Positions 39,258 through 49,935 of a DNA stretch of 64,000 nt are shown here, one piece after another. The notes below the pieces were generated by a model. The model made no database searches, was not told where the DNA came from, and worked only from the letters and a program-made list of their open reading frames with translations. Both the position numbers and the translations under genes were made by a program. Position 1 is the stretch's first letter. The number at the start of each line of letters is the position of its first letter. The DNA is taken from NCBI RefSeq assembly GCF_045679555.1, contig NC_092087.1:85204367-85268366 (forward strand), read 5' to 3'. This stretch comes from Salvelinus alpinus. Its lineage: Eukaryota; Chordata; Actinopteri; Salmoniformes; Salmonidae.

Positions 39258-39820
39258 ACTGCAAAACCCTTATGCACCACTGCACTTTGTATACCAGGGT
39301 TGGCTGGCCTTCTCTAGTCACTCGTAGGCTCAGTCACTGGTATACTTTTATTTACAAAGCCATTTTGGGTTTACTACCTTTTTATTTGGGCATTTTTATT
39401 GTTCAGAAATGTGGTGGGTACTCTCTTCGTTCGCTAGACTTTATCCTGCTAACTGTTCCAAATGTCCGAACTGAATTTGGTAAAAGGTCTTTTATGTACT
39501 CTGCGCCATCGTCTTGGAACACCTTACAAAATCATTTTAAACTGGAAGAACTTGTCCCGATTGGTGTTTTTAAATCACTGATGAAGGATTTTGAGGCTGA
39601 TTCCCTGACCTGTCAATGTTTTTAATTTGCTGTTTTTGATATTGTTATACTCTTGTGAATTCAATGGTTTTTACTAGATTACTTGTAGTTTTTCATGTTG
39701 TCTGTCTGTAATTTTTGTAATGACTTGGTGCTGCCTATCTTGGCCAGGACGCTCTTGAAAAAGAGATTTTAAATCTCAATGAGCCCTTCCTGGTTAAATA
39801 AAGGTTAAATAAAATAAAAA
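39258..39820 (+). mobile_element. LINE 3' fragment, right half
   Basis: Continues with HHCTLYTRVGWPSLVTRRLS, WYTFIYKAILGLLPFYL, RTEFGKRSFMYSAPSSWNTL and ends DSLTCQCF at 39625, then a 3' UTR with GAGCCCTTCCTGGTTAAATA and AAATAAAATAAAA. It forms one ORF with 37130-37420 once the TTAA insert is removed. Confidence 0.88.
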
Positions 39821-39875
39821 ATATCCATTAAATAATGTAGAATAATGTTTCAACAATAGTAGGTGTATATTCATG

Positions 39876-40260
39876 TGTGATGGAAATGTTGTCTGAAGGG
39901 AGAGTCTTGAATTGTACATCTTGTCTCATACAATCATTGGTTCCTGTAGGTGCTGGGTAGAGATGTGAGGGGGAGACAGTCATGATCCCCTCAGACCTTT
40001 TGGCAGAATGCCCAGAATATGTTCTATGAGTTACATGTCACATACAGGAACCAAACGTGAATAATGAAACATGTAAATCATGCAAATATAACTTGTCTGT
40101 GTAAGCAGTATATAAGAGAACTAACGGGACTGCCCCGAAACAGCTCCCGACCGACATGTACTATGGTGTATTAAGTTTGTTGGAACCTCTCCAGCTTGCT
40201 GACAATATATCATTATTCATTAAAGTTTGACTTTGAGTCCCTGTTGTAATTTCCACGACA
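39876..40260 (+). mobile_element. Solo LTR of retroviral type with 4-bp target duplication CATG
   Basis: Starts TGTGATGGAAATG and ends TTTCCACGACA (TG...CA). CATG flanks both sides (39872-39875, 40261-40264). Within it are a TATA-like AGTATATAAGAG near 40108 and a polyadenylation-like CATTAAAG near 40218. A 4-bp duplication fits gamma/epsilon-like endogenous retroviruses. No internal retroviral genes remain. Orientation follows the TATA-to-polyA order. Confidence 0.75.
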
Positions 40261-40289
40261 CATGTATTCAATACAAAAATAAATAAAAT

Positions 40290-40705
40290 CCATTATCATA
40301 TGTGAAATGGTGGTCACACCAGATACTGACTACCATTTTTTTAAGGTATCTGTGACCAACAGATGCATATCTGTATTCCCAGTCATGTGAAATATATAGA
40401 TTAGGGTCAAATTATTATTATTTTTGTTTGTTTTTTAACCTTTATTTAACTAGGCAAGTCAGTTAAGAACAAGTTCTTATTTACAATGACGGCCTAGGAA
40501 CACTGGGTTAACTGCCTTGTTCAGGGGCAGAACGACAGATTTTTACCTTATCAGCTCGGGAATTTGATCTAGCAACCTTTCGGTTACTCGCCCAATGATC
40601 TAACTACTAGGCTACCTGCCGCCCTCTAATTCATTTATTTCAATTGATTGATTTCTTTATATTACCTGTAACTCTGTAAAATCTTAGAAATTGTTGCATG
40701 TTGAT
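40290..40705 (+). mobile_element. Tc1-like right end (family of 57079-58541), split by a SINE
   Basis: GGTGGTCACACCAGATACTG, GACCAACAGATGCATATCTG, TCCCAGTCATGTGAAAT and, past the SINE, CAATTGATTGATTTCTTTAT with AATCTTAGAAATTGTTGCAT match the right end of the Tc1 at 57079-58541. It runs directly into Ig pseudo-exon sequence at about 40706. Confidence 0.75.
40432..40625 (-). mobile_element. tRNA-derived SINE, minus strand
   Basis: Read on the minus strand: GGGCGGCAGGTAGCCTAGTA with an A box, a B-box-like GGTTGCTAGATCAAATTCCC, and a tail ending TTAACTGACTTGCCTAGTTA then AATAAAGGTTAAA. Inserted in the Tc1 end. Confidence 0.82.
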
Positions 40706-41345
40706 AACATCCAAGTAATCATGTAGTCTCAGAACCAAACTGTTATATCCAATAGAAATGAATGAGGTGCTTAAAATCCTGAGCTCGGTGCCAGAGTATG
40801 CAGGTCACGCTGAGTACCTTGAGACTAAAGAGAAAGACTGCAACCTGAGAATCACAAACCTGAGAGAGATTCAGCTGAGTACAAGTTCAGATTTAAAACA
40901 CAGTATGCAGAATGGGGGTACAGCTTCCCTGGAACAACTCTGACTGTCACAGGTAATATATCATATCTACTTCTTCTACGACTACAACTACTAATACAGG
41001 TAATATATAATATCTAATTCTAATAATTTATTAGAATCATTCAGAGCTGCAGGTGAAGGTGTCTTCCTCCACAGAGGAAATGAAGAGAACACTGACCTGT
41101 AGCACCACCTGTCTTCTGACTGACAACCCCAACCCCACCTACATCTGGTACAAGAACGGACAACATCTCCATGACCCTACTTCCCAAACAATACTCCTGT
41201 AATACTCTAGTGGTCTGGTGTTACTCTACAGACAGTTACTCCTGTGCTGTAAAAGACCATGAGGATTTTCTCACTCCTACAGTGTGTGAGTCTGGACTCA
41301 CCTATAATAATCATCTTAAGTATCAATCATTAAGGCCTGTGGACC
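40706..41345 (+). pseudogene. Broken duplicate of V and C2 Ig exons of the CD22-like gene
   Basis: 40706-40955 matches 58689-58940 ([20 protein letters not shown]) and 41036-41345 matches 59030-59345 ([20 protein letters not shown]). The V exon lacks its first third. A 2-bp loss in the GAGAGA run near 40865 shifts the frame, and an extra A near 41187 breaks the C2 exon. Homology continues through the 3' flank and a Tc1 end to about 41488, so this is a genomic duplication and not a processed copy. Confidence 0.9.
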
Positions 41346-41429
41346 AATAGTAGAACATGTGGGGAAAAACAGACAAATCTGTGCACTCTTGGATAGTAAC
41401 ACTAGTAGAAATTATACAGTATAATAGAA

Positions 41430-41488
41430 AACGTAACAAAATGTGGAAAAAGTCTAGGGGCCTGAATACTTTCCGAATGCACTGTATG
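41430..41488 (+). mobile_element. Tc1-like right end ('TTCAGACCC' family)
   Basis: AACAAAATGTGGAAAAAGTC then CTGAATACTTTCCGAATGCA. The same end lies at the corresponding place in the parent locus (59505-59560), so it was present before the duplication. Confidence 0.75.
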
Positions 41489-41539
41489 TGTCTATAACTT
41501 TTATTCATTTAGATGAACCTGTCCAATACATATAGTTAG

Positions 41540-41830
41540 AATGAACCAGTCCACGATATAGTTAGAATCACCATTCCCGGTACACTAGCCTATAATACCC
41601 ACGATATAGTTAGAATCACCATTCCCAGTACGCTAGCCTATAATACCCACGATATAGTTAGAATCACCATTCCCAGTACGCTAGCCTATAATACCCACGA
41701 TATAGTTAGAATCACCATTCCCAGTACGCTAGCCTATAATACCCACAATATAGTTAGAATCACAATTCCCAGTACGCTAGCCTATAATACCCACAATATA
41801 GTTGGAATCACCATTCCTCGTAAACTAACC
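41540..41830. repeat. 48-bp minisatellite, about 6 copies
   Basis: Units contain ACGATATAGTTAGAATCACC and CGCTAGCCTATAATACCC at 48-bp spacing. Confidence 0.92.
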
Positions 41831-41839
41831 TATAATATC

Positions 41840-42090
41840 CAAGATACAGGCCCTATAGACCAGTACAGGTCTAATGATGATACTAGCCTATAATAACCAA
41901 GATACAGGCCATATAGACCAGTACAGGCCTAATGATGATACTAGCCTATAATAACCACTATACAGGCCCTATACACCAGTACAGGCCTAATGATGATACT
42001 AGCCTATAATAACCAAGATACAGGCCCTATACACCAGTACAGGCCTAATGATGATACTAGCCTATAATAACTACAATACAGGCCATATAG
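41840..42090. repeat. 58-bp minisatellite, about 4 copies
   Basis: Units contain GATACAGGCCCTATACACCA and GGCCTAATGATGATACTAGC, spacing 58 bp (41881, 41939). It shares CTAGCCTATAATA with the adjacent 48-bp array, so the two probably have a common seed. Confidence 0.9.
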
Positions 42091-42105
42091 ACAGGTACAA
42101 ATATC

Positions 42106-42716
42106 CAGTGGTGTAATGTACTTAAGAAAAAATACTTTAAAGTACAACTTATGTCGTTTTTTGGAGTATCTGTACTTTACTATTTATATTTTTGACAACT
42201 TTTACTTTTACTTCCCTACATTCCTAAAGAAAATGATGTACTTTTTACTCCATACATTTTCCCTGACACCCAAAAGTACTCATTACATTTTGAATGCTTA
42301 GCAGGACCGAAAATGGTCCAATTCACACACTTATCAAGAGAACATCCCTGGTCATCCCTACTGCCTCTGATCTGGCGGACTCACTAAACACAAATGCTTT
42401 GTGTTAACATTATGTCTGAGAGTTAGAGTTTGACCCTGGCTATCCGTAATTTAAAAAAAACAAGAAAATTGTGCCATTTGGTTGACTTAATATAAGGAAT
42501 TTTTTTATTATTTAAATTATTCATACTTTTACTTTTGATACTTAAGTATATCTTAGCAACTACATTTACTTTTGCTTAAGTATACTTAAAACCAAATACT
42601 TTTAGACTTTTACTCAAGTATTATTTTACTGGGTGACTTTCACTTTTGAGTCATTTTCTATAATGGTATCTTTACTTTTACTCAAGTATGAGAATTTAGT
42701 ACTTTTTCCACCACTG
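42106..42716. mobile_element. hAT-like non-autonomous palindromic element, 8-bp target duplication
   Basis: A 611-bp element with ends CAGTGGTGTAATGTACTTAA and TAGTACTTTTTCCACCACTG. CAAATATC is duplicated at 42098-42105 and 42717-42724, the 8-bp size expected for hAT. Terminal regions are rich in AAGTACTT/ACTTTTACTC motifs that can fold back. No transposase is present. Confidence 0.88.
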
Positions 42717-42724
42717 CAAATATC

Positions 42725-43304
42725 AAAAAGATGTATAAAATCAATCTCAGAGGTCAGCTTCAGGTGGTCCTCTACCGAATTGGATGGTCTCACTTCTCTT
42801 GGTCAGGGCCTCATCACTCTCTTTCACAGGATTGGCACTTGGCAGTTGCAGGAATAATCTTTGAAGCTCTGAATGTGCTTAGATATGTTGATTCTTGACA
42901 GTGTTGGGAACATGTCTATCAATATCCATGTCTGATTTCTATGCATTTATTGGCCACACCACGCCCAAATGAATGCTTATATGAATGCTTATATCCACAA
43001 TAAATCACATTATATAAGCATATAACTGTACTCAGTCTCTCCTTTACTTTTAGCCTAGAGAGACTGGCATGCATAGTATTGATATTAGCCCTCTGATTAC
43101 AGTAATCGTCCTGTTTGGAATTCATGCTGAAATAACTGCATCAAATCAAATCAAATTGTATTCATCACGTGCTGAATACAACTGGTGTAGACTTTACTGT
43201 AAAATAAAATAGTAACACAACGAATATGGGTCTGTTCTCAACAGCTTACAAGGTTCCAGAAAGGAACATTAGCAGGCTACACATATGGTGGATTTTGATC
43301 ACAC
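42725..43304. other. Intergenic; one LINE-tail fragment
   Basis: 43140-43205 carries a minus-strand LINE tail (AAATCAAATCAAATTGTATT and GAATACAACTGGTGTAGACT). The rest is unrecognised and shows no coding signal. Confidence 0.5.
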
Positions 43305-43507
43305 CATCTCTCTCGCCCTCTTTCTCCTCTCTCTCGCTCTGTCTCTCTCTCGCCCTCTTTCTCCTCTCTCTCGCCCTCTTTCTCCTCTCTCTCGCCCTCT
43401 TTCTCCTCTCTCTCGCTCTCTTTCTCCTCTCTCTCGCCCTCTTTCTCCTCTCTCGCTCTGTCTCTCTCTCGCCCTCTTTCTCCTCTCTCTCCCTCTGTCT
43501 CTCTCTC
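43305..43507. repeat. CT-rich repeat with an 18-bp unit
   Basis: CTCTCTCGCCCTCTTTCT is repeated about eight times with CTGTCTCTCTCTCGC interruptions. Frames on both strands here are artefacts. Confidence 0.9.
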
Positions 43508-43967
43508 AAATTTACAGCCAGGGGCTTATTTAATACAGAAACCGTTTACAACCAAACAGAAGCAAACAGAGCAAAATAAGAGTATCTATTGGACAAATTC
43601 AGGTAGGTTTACCCCGGTTTCGTTTGCTTCCAATTAAAAAACGTTTTGCAACAAAATCAGCGTAATGAATATGCAGACAGTCCAGCCATCCACATGGACT
43701 GTTGGTAACAAATATTCCAAAATCCGATTTAACTTTTTTCCACATATCCTTTTGACTCTAAAATTCCATTAAACTTTTCTAGATGCTCTTCAGCGGACAG
43801 ACTGCAAAAAAAAAAACTTTAATTATAGTAATTATTTTTCATGAGCTGTGGTCCTGGCACAATTGTGTAATGCTATCAGGGCCGGATTAATGCAGAGGAT
43901 TACCGGGGCTGAATCCAAAAGGGCAAAAAAATGTTTTAAATAATTAATAATTAAACACATTTGCATA
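43508..43967. other. Intergenic, no gene seen
   Basis: Short repeat-like motifs (CGTTTTGCAACAAAATC near 43640, AGGGCCGGATTAATGCAGAG near 43880) but no coding feature. Confidence 0.45.
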
Positions 43968-44755
43968 CTGTACCAGTCAATAGTTTAGACACACCTAATC
44001 ATTCAAGGGTTTTTCTTTAATTTGATTATTTTCTACATTGTAGTATAATAGCGAAGACATCAAAACTATGAAAAAACACATGGAATGTAATAACCAAAAA
44101 AGTGTTATTTCATATTTGTGATTCTTCAAAGTAGCCACCCTTTCCATTGATGACAGCTTTGCACACTCTTGGCTTTCTCTAAACCAGCTTCATGATAAAT
44201 GCTTTTCCAACAGTCTTGAAGGAGTTCACACATATACTGAGCACTTGTTGGCTTCTTTTCCTTCACTCTGCGGTCCAACTCATCCCAAACCATCTACATT
44301 TGGTTGAGGTTGGGGAGGCCAGATCCCCTAATGCAGCCCTTCATCACTCTCCTTCTTGGTAAAATAGCCCTTACACATTCTGGAGGTATGTTTTGGGTCA
44401 TTATTGAAAAACAAATGATAGTCCCACTAAGCACAAACAAGATGGGATGGCGTATCCCTGCAGAAGGCTGTGGTAGCCATGCTGGTTAAGTGTGCCTAAG
44501 AATGCTAAAGAAATCACTCACAAGTCACCAGCAAAGCACCATCACACCTACTCCTCCATGCTTCATGGTGGGAACCACACATGCAGAGATCATCCGTTCA
44601 CCTACTTTGCGTCACACAAAGACAAGGTGGTTGGAACAAAAAATCTCAAATTTCGACTCATCAGACCAAATTACAGATTTCCACCGGTCTAATGTCCATT
44701 GCTTGTGTTTCTTGGGCCAAGCAAATCTTTTCCTCTTATTGGTGTCCTTTAGTAG

Positions 44756-45433
44756 TGTCACACCCTGATCTGTTTCACCTGTCTTTGTGATTGTCTCCAC
44801 CCCCCTCCAGGTGTCGCCCATCTTCCCCATTATCCCCTGTGTATTTATACCTGTGTGCTCTGTTGGTCTGTTGCCAGTTCGTCTTGTTTGTTTGAGTCAA
44901 CCAGCGTTTTGTGTCTCACCTCCTGCTTTTCTAGTCTCTCTTTTCTTGCCCTCCCAGTTTTGACCTTTGCCTGTCCTGACTCTGAGCCCGCCTGCCTGAC
45001 CACTCTGCCTTACCCTGACCCTACCTGCCGACCTGTACCGCTGACCACCTCTGGATTACCGACCTCTGCCTTACCCAGACCCTGAGCCTGCCTGCCGACC
45101 TGTACCGCTGCCCCCCTCTGGATTACCGACCTCTGCCTTACCCAGACCCTGAGCCTGCCTGCCGACCTGTACCGCTGCCCCCCTCTGGATTACCGACCTC
45201 TGCCTTACCCTGACCCTGAACCTGCCTGCCGACCTGTACCGCTGCCCCCCTCTGGATTACCGACCTCTGCCTTACCCAGACCCTGAGCCTGCCTGCCGTA
45301 CAGTACCGTTGCACGACCTCTGGTTTTCAGACCCCTGCCTGTCTTGACCTGTCTATTGCCTGCCCCTGTTGTAACATTAAACTATTGTTTATTCGACGTG
45401 GTCTGCATCTGGGTCTTCCCTTCATACCTGATA
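44756..45433 (+). mobile_element. Gypsy 5' LTR with internal minisatellite
   Basis: Starts TGTCACACCCTGATCTGTTT. A TATA-like GTATTTATACC lies near 44840 and an ATTAAA-type polyadenylation signal near 45376. It ends near TTCATACCTGATA, where TGACA would be expected. Confidence 0.7.
44985..45300. repeat. 67-bp minisatellite inside the Gypsy LTR, about 4.5 copies
   Basis: Units contain GACCTGTACCGCTGCCCCCC, TCTGGATTACCGACCTCTGC and CTTACCCAGACCCTGAGCCT at 67-bp spacing (45061, 45128). Confidence 0.92.
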
Positions 45434-45446
45434 GTACGAACTGGCC

Positions 45447-48400
45447 ATGACTGACCCAGCAGACCCGGGCCAGCTGCACAATGCCATCTCCTCCCAAGAG
45501 CCTCCATTGGTAGGCACGAGGAGTTGCTTCGTGGGCTGATGGAGGGTGACCAAACGTTGGCTGAGCCCCATGACCGGGCGTTGGACATGCTGCGGGAGCA
45601 ATTTTGCAGGTTGGCTGGGGGGCAGCCTGCCACGGTGGTAACTCCACCGCTCCTCAGTAACTCAGCGGGTAGCAGCGCCGCCCCACCGGCCACTCCTCCT
45701 TTCCAAGAGCCCCAGTTACCTCCCCCGGAACACTTTAATGGAGAGCCGAGCACCTGTCAAGTATTTTTAGCTCAGTGTGCCCTTATTTCTGAGCTTCAGC
45801 CCTCCTCCTTTCCCTCGGACCTTTCCAGAATAGCCTACCTCATCACGCTGATGTCTGGAAGGGCTCTCACATTGGCTATCGCCGTATGGGAACAGCAGCC
45901 GACCATATGCGTGAGCCTGGAGGGGTTCTTGGGAGAGGTGAGGAAGGTTTTTGATGCCCTAATCCAGGTTTTTTTTTATGCCCTAATCTAATGCCCTAAT
46001 CCAGCTCTTGCTGGAGCTGGATTAGCTTCTGGGCAGAGAACCTGCCCAGAAGCTAATCCAGCTCCAGCAAGACGTCCGCACAGTGGCCAACTATGCTGTG
46101 GATTTCCACACGTTGGCAGCGGAGAGTGCGGGGAACCCGGAAGCATTGTTCGACATGCTTCTGCACAGCGTCTCGGAGGAGGTTAAGGACGAGCTTGCGG
46201 TTCGGGAGTTGCCCACGGATCTTGACTCCCTCATCGTTTTGACCATCCGCATCGATAGGCGTTTGCGGGAATGACGAATGGAGAGGGAATTCGACGTCAC
46301 TCGCACGTCCAGGGATTCCACCTTGCCTCTGAGCCATCCCGGAAGTCCCCGACGGTCCGGTGGCCAAGAGCACCCGAGGTTGCCCGACCTTCCTTGAGAG
46401 TCACCGAAGAGGGCCGAAGCATTGTTTCCCGAGTACATGCAACTAGGCAGATCTGGGCTGTCGGCCACGGAACGGCAACACAGGATCAGAACAAGGAGCT
46501 GTCTGTATCGTGGGACTTTTGGTTATTTTATGTCCTCGTGCCCAGTACTGGACCATGCTCACCAGGGAGTGAGTACTCTGGTGGGCCGTATGGGGAACTT
46601 TTCTGTTTCCCTTACTCACACCCCTTTTCATGTAATTCTACTGTGGGGAAACCAGTCCAAATCTCACCGGGTCCTCAATGACTCTGGCGCGATGAGAGCT
46701 TTTTGGCCGTCACACTGGCTTTCGAGCTGAACATCCCCAATCAGCCCCTCTCCATTCTCATGGATGTTAGAGCACTGGACGGGCACTCTATAGGTGGGTC
46801 ACCCGTAACACCACTCCCATCAACCTACGTGTGTCTGGGAATCACAGCGAAACCATTCAGTTCCTGTGCATCAAGTCCCCCCATATTCCGATGGTGTCGG
46901 GATTCTCCTGGCTCCAGCGACACAATCCACACATCAACTGGTTTACGGGTGCCATCATGGGCTGGATTCTGTTCTGCCACACCCATTGTTTGAAGTCTGC
47001 GCAACCTGTCCCGGGACGTCTCTCTGTGTCCTCGGAGGTGGTTCCAGATCTCTCCGCCATTCCCGCGGAGTACCAGGGTCTTCGGGAGGTGTTCAGCAAG
47101 TCCTGGGCCACTTCCCTTCCGCAGCACCGCCCATATGACTGCGGGATTGACCTTCTCCATAGCACCACGACGCCCCAGGGGCGTCTGTACCCACTGTCGG
47201 GACCTGAAACCAAGGCTATGGAGGACTACATTGGGGACTCCCTAGCTACTGGATTTATCCGTCCCGCCTCCTCTCCTGCTGGCGCAGGGTTATTCTTCGT
47301 GGAGAAGAAGGACTAGACCCTGCGCCCGTGCATTAACTACCAGGAACTCAATGACATCAAGGTAAAGAACCGTTATCCACTACCACTCATTTCCTCAGCC
47401 TTCGAGCCGCTCCAGGGGGCCACTGTGTTCTCCAAGCTGGATCTACATAACGCCTACCACCTGGTGCGGATATGAAAGGGGGACGAGTGGAAGACCGCCT
47501 TCAACACGGCCAGAAGCCACTACGAATATCTGGTCATGACCTTTGGCCTCACCGACGCCCCTGCCGTGTTCCAGGCTCTGGTGAATGATGTTCTCCACGA
47601 CATGCTGAACCGGTTCGTCTTTGTCTACATTGATGACATCCTCGTCTTCTCCCGCTCCCCCCAAGAACACGTGCTCCGTGCTCCGCTTCACCATTTCCAT
47701 TCTGGGCTACATCATCTCTGCTGGGAGCGTCAAGATGGATCCCGAGAAGGTGAAGTGGTGGTGGATTGGCCCCAGCCTACGTCCAGGGTGCAGCTGCAAT
47801 GCTTCCTGGGGTTCGCCAACTTCTATCGCTGACTTTATCTGAGGTTACAGCACCCTGGCCTCCCCCTGTCTGCCCTCACCTCTACCAAGGTTCTGTTCAC
47901 GTGGTCCACGGCCACTGACCGGGCGTTCTGGGACCTTAAACACTGCTTCCCCACGGCTCCGATCCTGGTTCATCCGGACCCTTCCCATCAGTTCGTGGTG
48001 GAGGCCGATGCTTCGGATGTCAGAGTGGGGGCGGATCTGTCCCAACGTTCTGCCCTGGACCTTTAGCTGCATCCCTGCGCCTTCTTCTCCCACCGCCTCA
48101 CCACCACGGAGAGGAAGATGGCATTGGAGGAATGGAGGCACTGGCTCGAAGGGGCGGAACATCCGTTTATTGTGTGGACCGACCACAAAAACCTGGAGTA
48201 TCTCCGCACCGCCAAGCGCCTCAACTCCAGGCAGGCGAGATGGGCCCTGCTGTTTACCCGGCTCAACTTCTCCCTCTCCTACCGGCGGCGGTCCAAGAAT
48301 GTCAAGCCAGATGCCTTGTCTCGCCACTATAACCCTAAGGCAACCACCCTGGAGCCTGAGACCATCCTTTCCACCTCGTGCCTGGCGACGGCACTCAGCT
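45447..48400 (+). pseudogene. Gypsy gag-pol pseudogene
   Basis: Gag-like: PPPEHFNGEPSTCQVFLAQC (45524-45991). Protease-like remnant near 46670-46900 ([24 protein letters not shown]). [54 protein letters not shown] and [15 protein letters not shown] (47100-47670). RNase [21 protein letters not shown] and [12 protein letters not shown] (48118-48340). Several stops (for example after VEKKD at 47316) and frame changes. No intact polyprotein is possible. Confidence 0.88.
46007..46071. repeat. Perfect 30-bp inverted repeat with 5-nt loop in gag
   Basis: Arm 46007-46036 begins CTTGCTGGAGCTGG and ends TTCTGGGCAG. Arm 46042-46071 is its exact reverse complement. The loop is AGAAC. A second, overlapping pair CTAATCCAGCTC/GAGCTGGATTAG (45996-46007, 46014-46025) uses the same sequence, and CCCTAATC recurs just upstream (45957-45998). 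Confidence 0.93.
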
Positions 48401-48762
48401 GGGATATCGGGAAACAGGTCCGGGACCTGTCTATTGCCTGCCCCTGTGGAACATTAAACTATTGTTTATTCGACGGAGTCTGCATCTGGGTCTTCCCTTC
48501 CCTTCATGACCAGGAAGGCCTGATTCACGCAATCTCCTCTGAACAGTTGATGTGAGATGTGTCTGTTGCTTGAACTCATTTATTTGGGCTGCAATCTGAG
48601 GCTGGTAACTCTAATAAACTTATCCTCTGCAGCAGAGGTAGCTCTGGCTCTTCCTTTCCTGTGACGGTCCTCATGAGAGCCAGTTTCATCATAGTGCTTG
48701 ATTTCTTTTGTGACTGCACTTAAAGAAACTTTCAAAGTTCTTGAAATGTTCTGTATTGACAT

Positions 48763-48985
48763 GTCTTAAAGTAATGATGGACTGTCGTTTGTCTTTGCTT
48801 ATTTGAGCTGTTCTTGACAAAAAAATGGACTTGGTCTTTTACCAAATACCACCACTACCTTGTCACAACACAACTGATTGGCTCAAAAATTTCACAAATT
48901 AACTTTTAAGAAGCCACACCTGTTAATTGAAATGCATTCCAGGTGACTACGTCATGAAGCTGGTTGAGAGAACGCCAAGTGTGCA
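48763..48985. other. Tc1 internal and terminal non-coding part
   Basis: Part of the split Tc1. AATTGAAATGCATTCCAGGT and ACGTCATGAAGCTGGTTGAG lie near 48925-48965. No other feature. Confidence 0.5.
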
Positions 48986-49199
48986 AAGATGTCATCAAGG
49001 CAAAGGGTGGCTACTTTGAAGAATCTCAAATATAAAATATGTTCTGATTTGTTTAACACTTTTTTTGGTTTCTACATGATTCCATGTATTATTTCATAGG
49101 TTTGATGTCTTCACTATTACTCTACAATGTAGAAAATAGTAAAAACAAAGAAACCTTTGAATGAGTAGGTGTGTCAACTTTTGACTGGTACTGTATATT

Positions 49200-49935
49200 T
49201 ACACTACCATTCAAAAGTTTGGGGTCACATAGAAATGTCCTTGTGTTTGAAAGAAAAACACAGTTTTTGACCATTTAAAATAACATCAAATTCATCAGAT
49301 ATACAGTGTAGACATTGTTAATGTTGTAAATGACTATTTTTTATGGAATATCTACATAGGCGTACAGAGGCCCATTATCAGCAACCATCACACATGTGTT
49401 CCAATGGCACGCTGTGTTAGCTAATCCAAGTTAAGAATTTTAAAAGGATAATTGATCATTAGAAAACCCTTTTGCAATTATGTTAGCACAGCTGAAAACT
49501 GTTGTCCTGATTAAAGAACCAATAAAACTGGCCTTCTTTAGAATAGTTGAGTATCTGAAGCATCAACATTTGTGGGTTCGATTACAGGCTCAAAATGGCC
49601 AGAAACAAAGACTTTCTTCTGAAACTCGTCAGCCTATTCTTGTTCTGAGAAATGAAGGATATTCCATGCGAGAAATTGCCAAGAAACTGAAGATCTCGTA
49701 CAACGCTGTGTACTACTCCCTTCACAGAACAAAGTAAACTGGCTCTAACCAGAATAGAAAGAGGAGTGGGAGGCCCCGGTGCACAACTGAGCAAGAGGAC
49801 AAGTACATTAGAGTGTCTAGTTTGAGAAACAGACGCCTCATAAATCCTCAACTGGCAGCTTCATTAAATAGCAACCGCAAAACACCAGTCTCAACGTCAA
49901 CAGTGAAGAGGCGACTCCGGGATGCTGGCCTTCTG
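49200..49935 (+). mobile_element. Tc1-like element ('ATTCAAAAGTTTGGGGTCAC' family), 5' half
   Basis: The left end TACACTACCATTCAAAAGTT is followed by transposase N-terminal codons: LRNEGYSMREIAKKLKISYN and AVYYSLHRTK (49480-49737), then VSSLRNRRLINPQLAASLNS and STVKRRLRDAGLLS. Stops split the frame. It is truncated at about 49935, where a different Tc1 end begins. Confidence 0.8.

Larger units (their letters stand above)
44756..48512 (+). mobile_element. Decayed Ty3/Gypsy LTR retrotransposon
   Basis: 5' LTR 44756 to about 45433, then gag, protease, RT and RNase H remnants. The integrase is missing, and only the last 90 bases of a 3' LTR are present (48424-48511 matches 45347-45425: GTCTATTGCCTGCCCCTGT, ACTATTGTTTATTCGACG). 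It is inserted in the Tc1 transposase region, which resumes at about 48512. No clean target duplication was found, consistent with deletion at the right end. Confidence 0.85.
43968..49193 (-). mobile_element. Tc1-like element split by a Ty3/Gypsy insertion
   Basis: The left end CTGTACCAGTCAATAGTTTA follows TA at 43966, and the right end TTTTGACTGGTACTG precedes TA at 49194. The left part covers 43968-44755 and the right part about 48512-49193. A minus-strand transposase remnant includes RFAWPKKHKQWTLDRWKSVI and WSDESKFEIF (44830-44612), and N-terminal pieces with MSIQNISRTLKVSLSAVTKE (48762-48580). The coding sequence is broken. Same family as 20098 and 54718. Confidence 0.82.
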
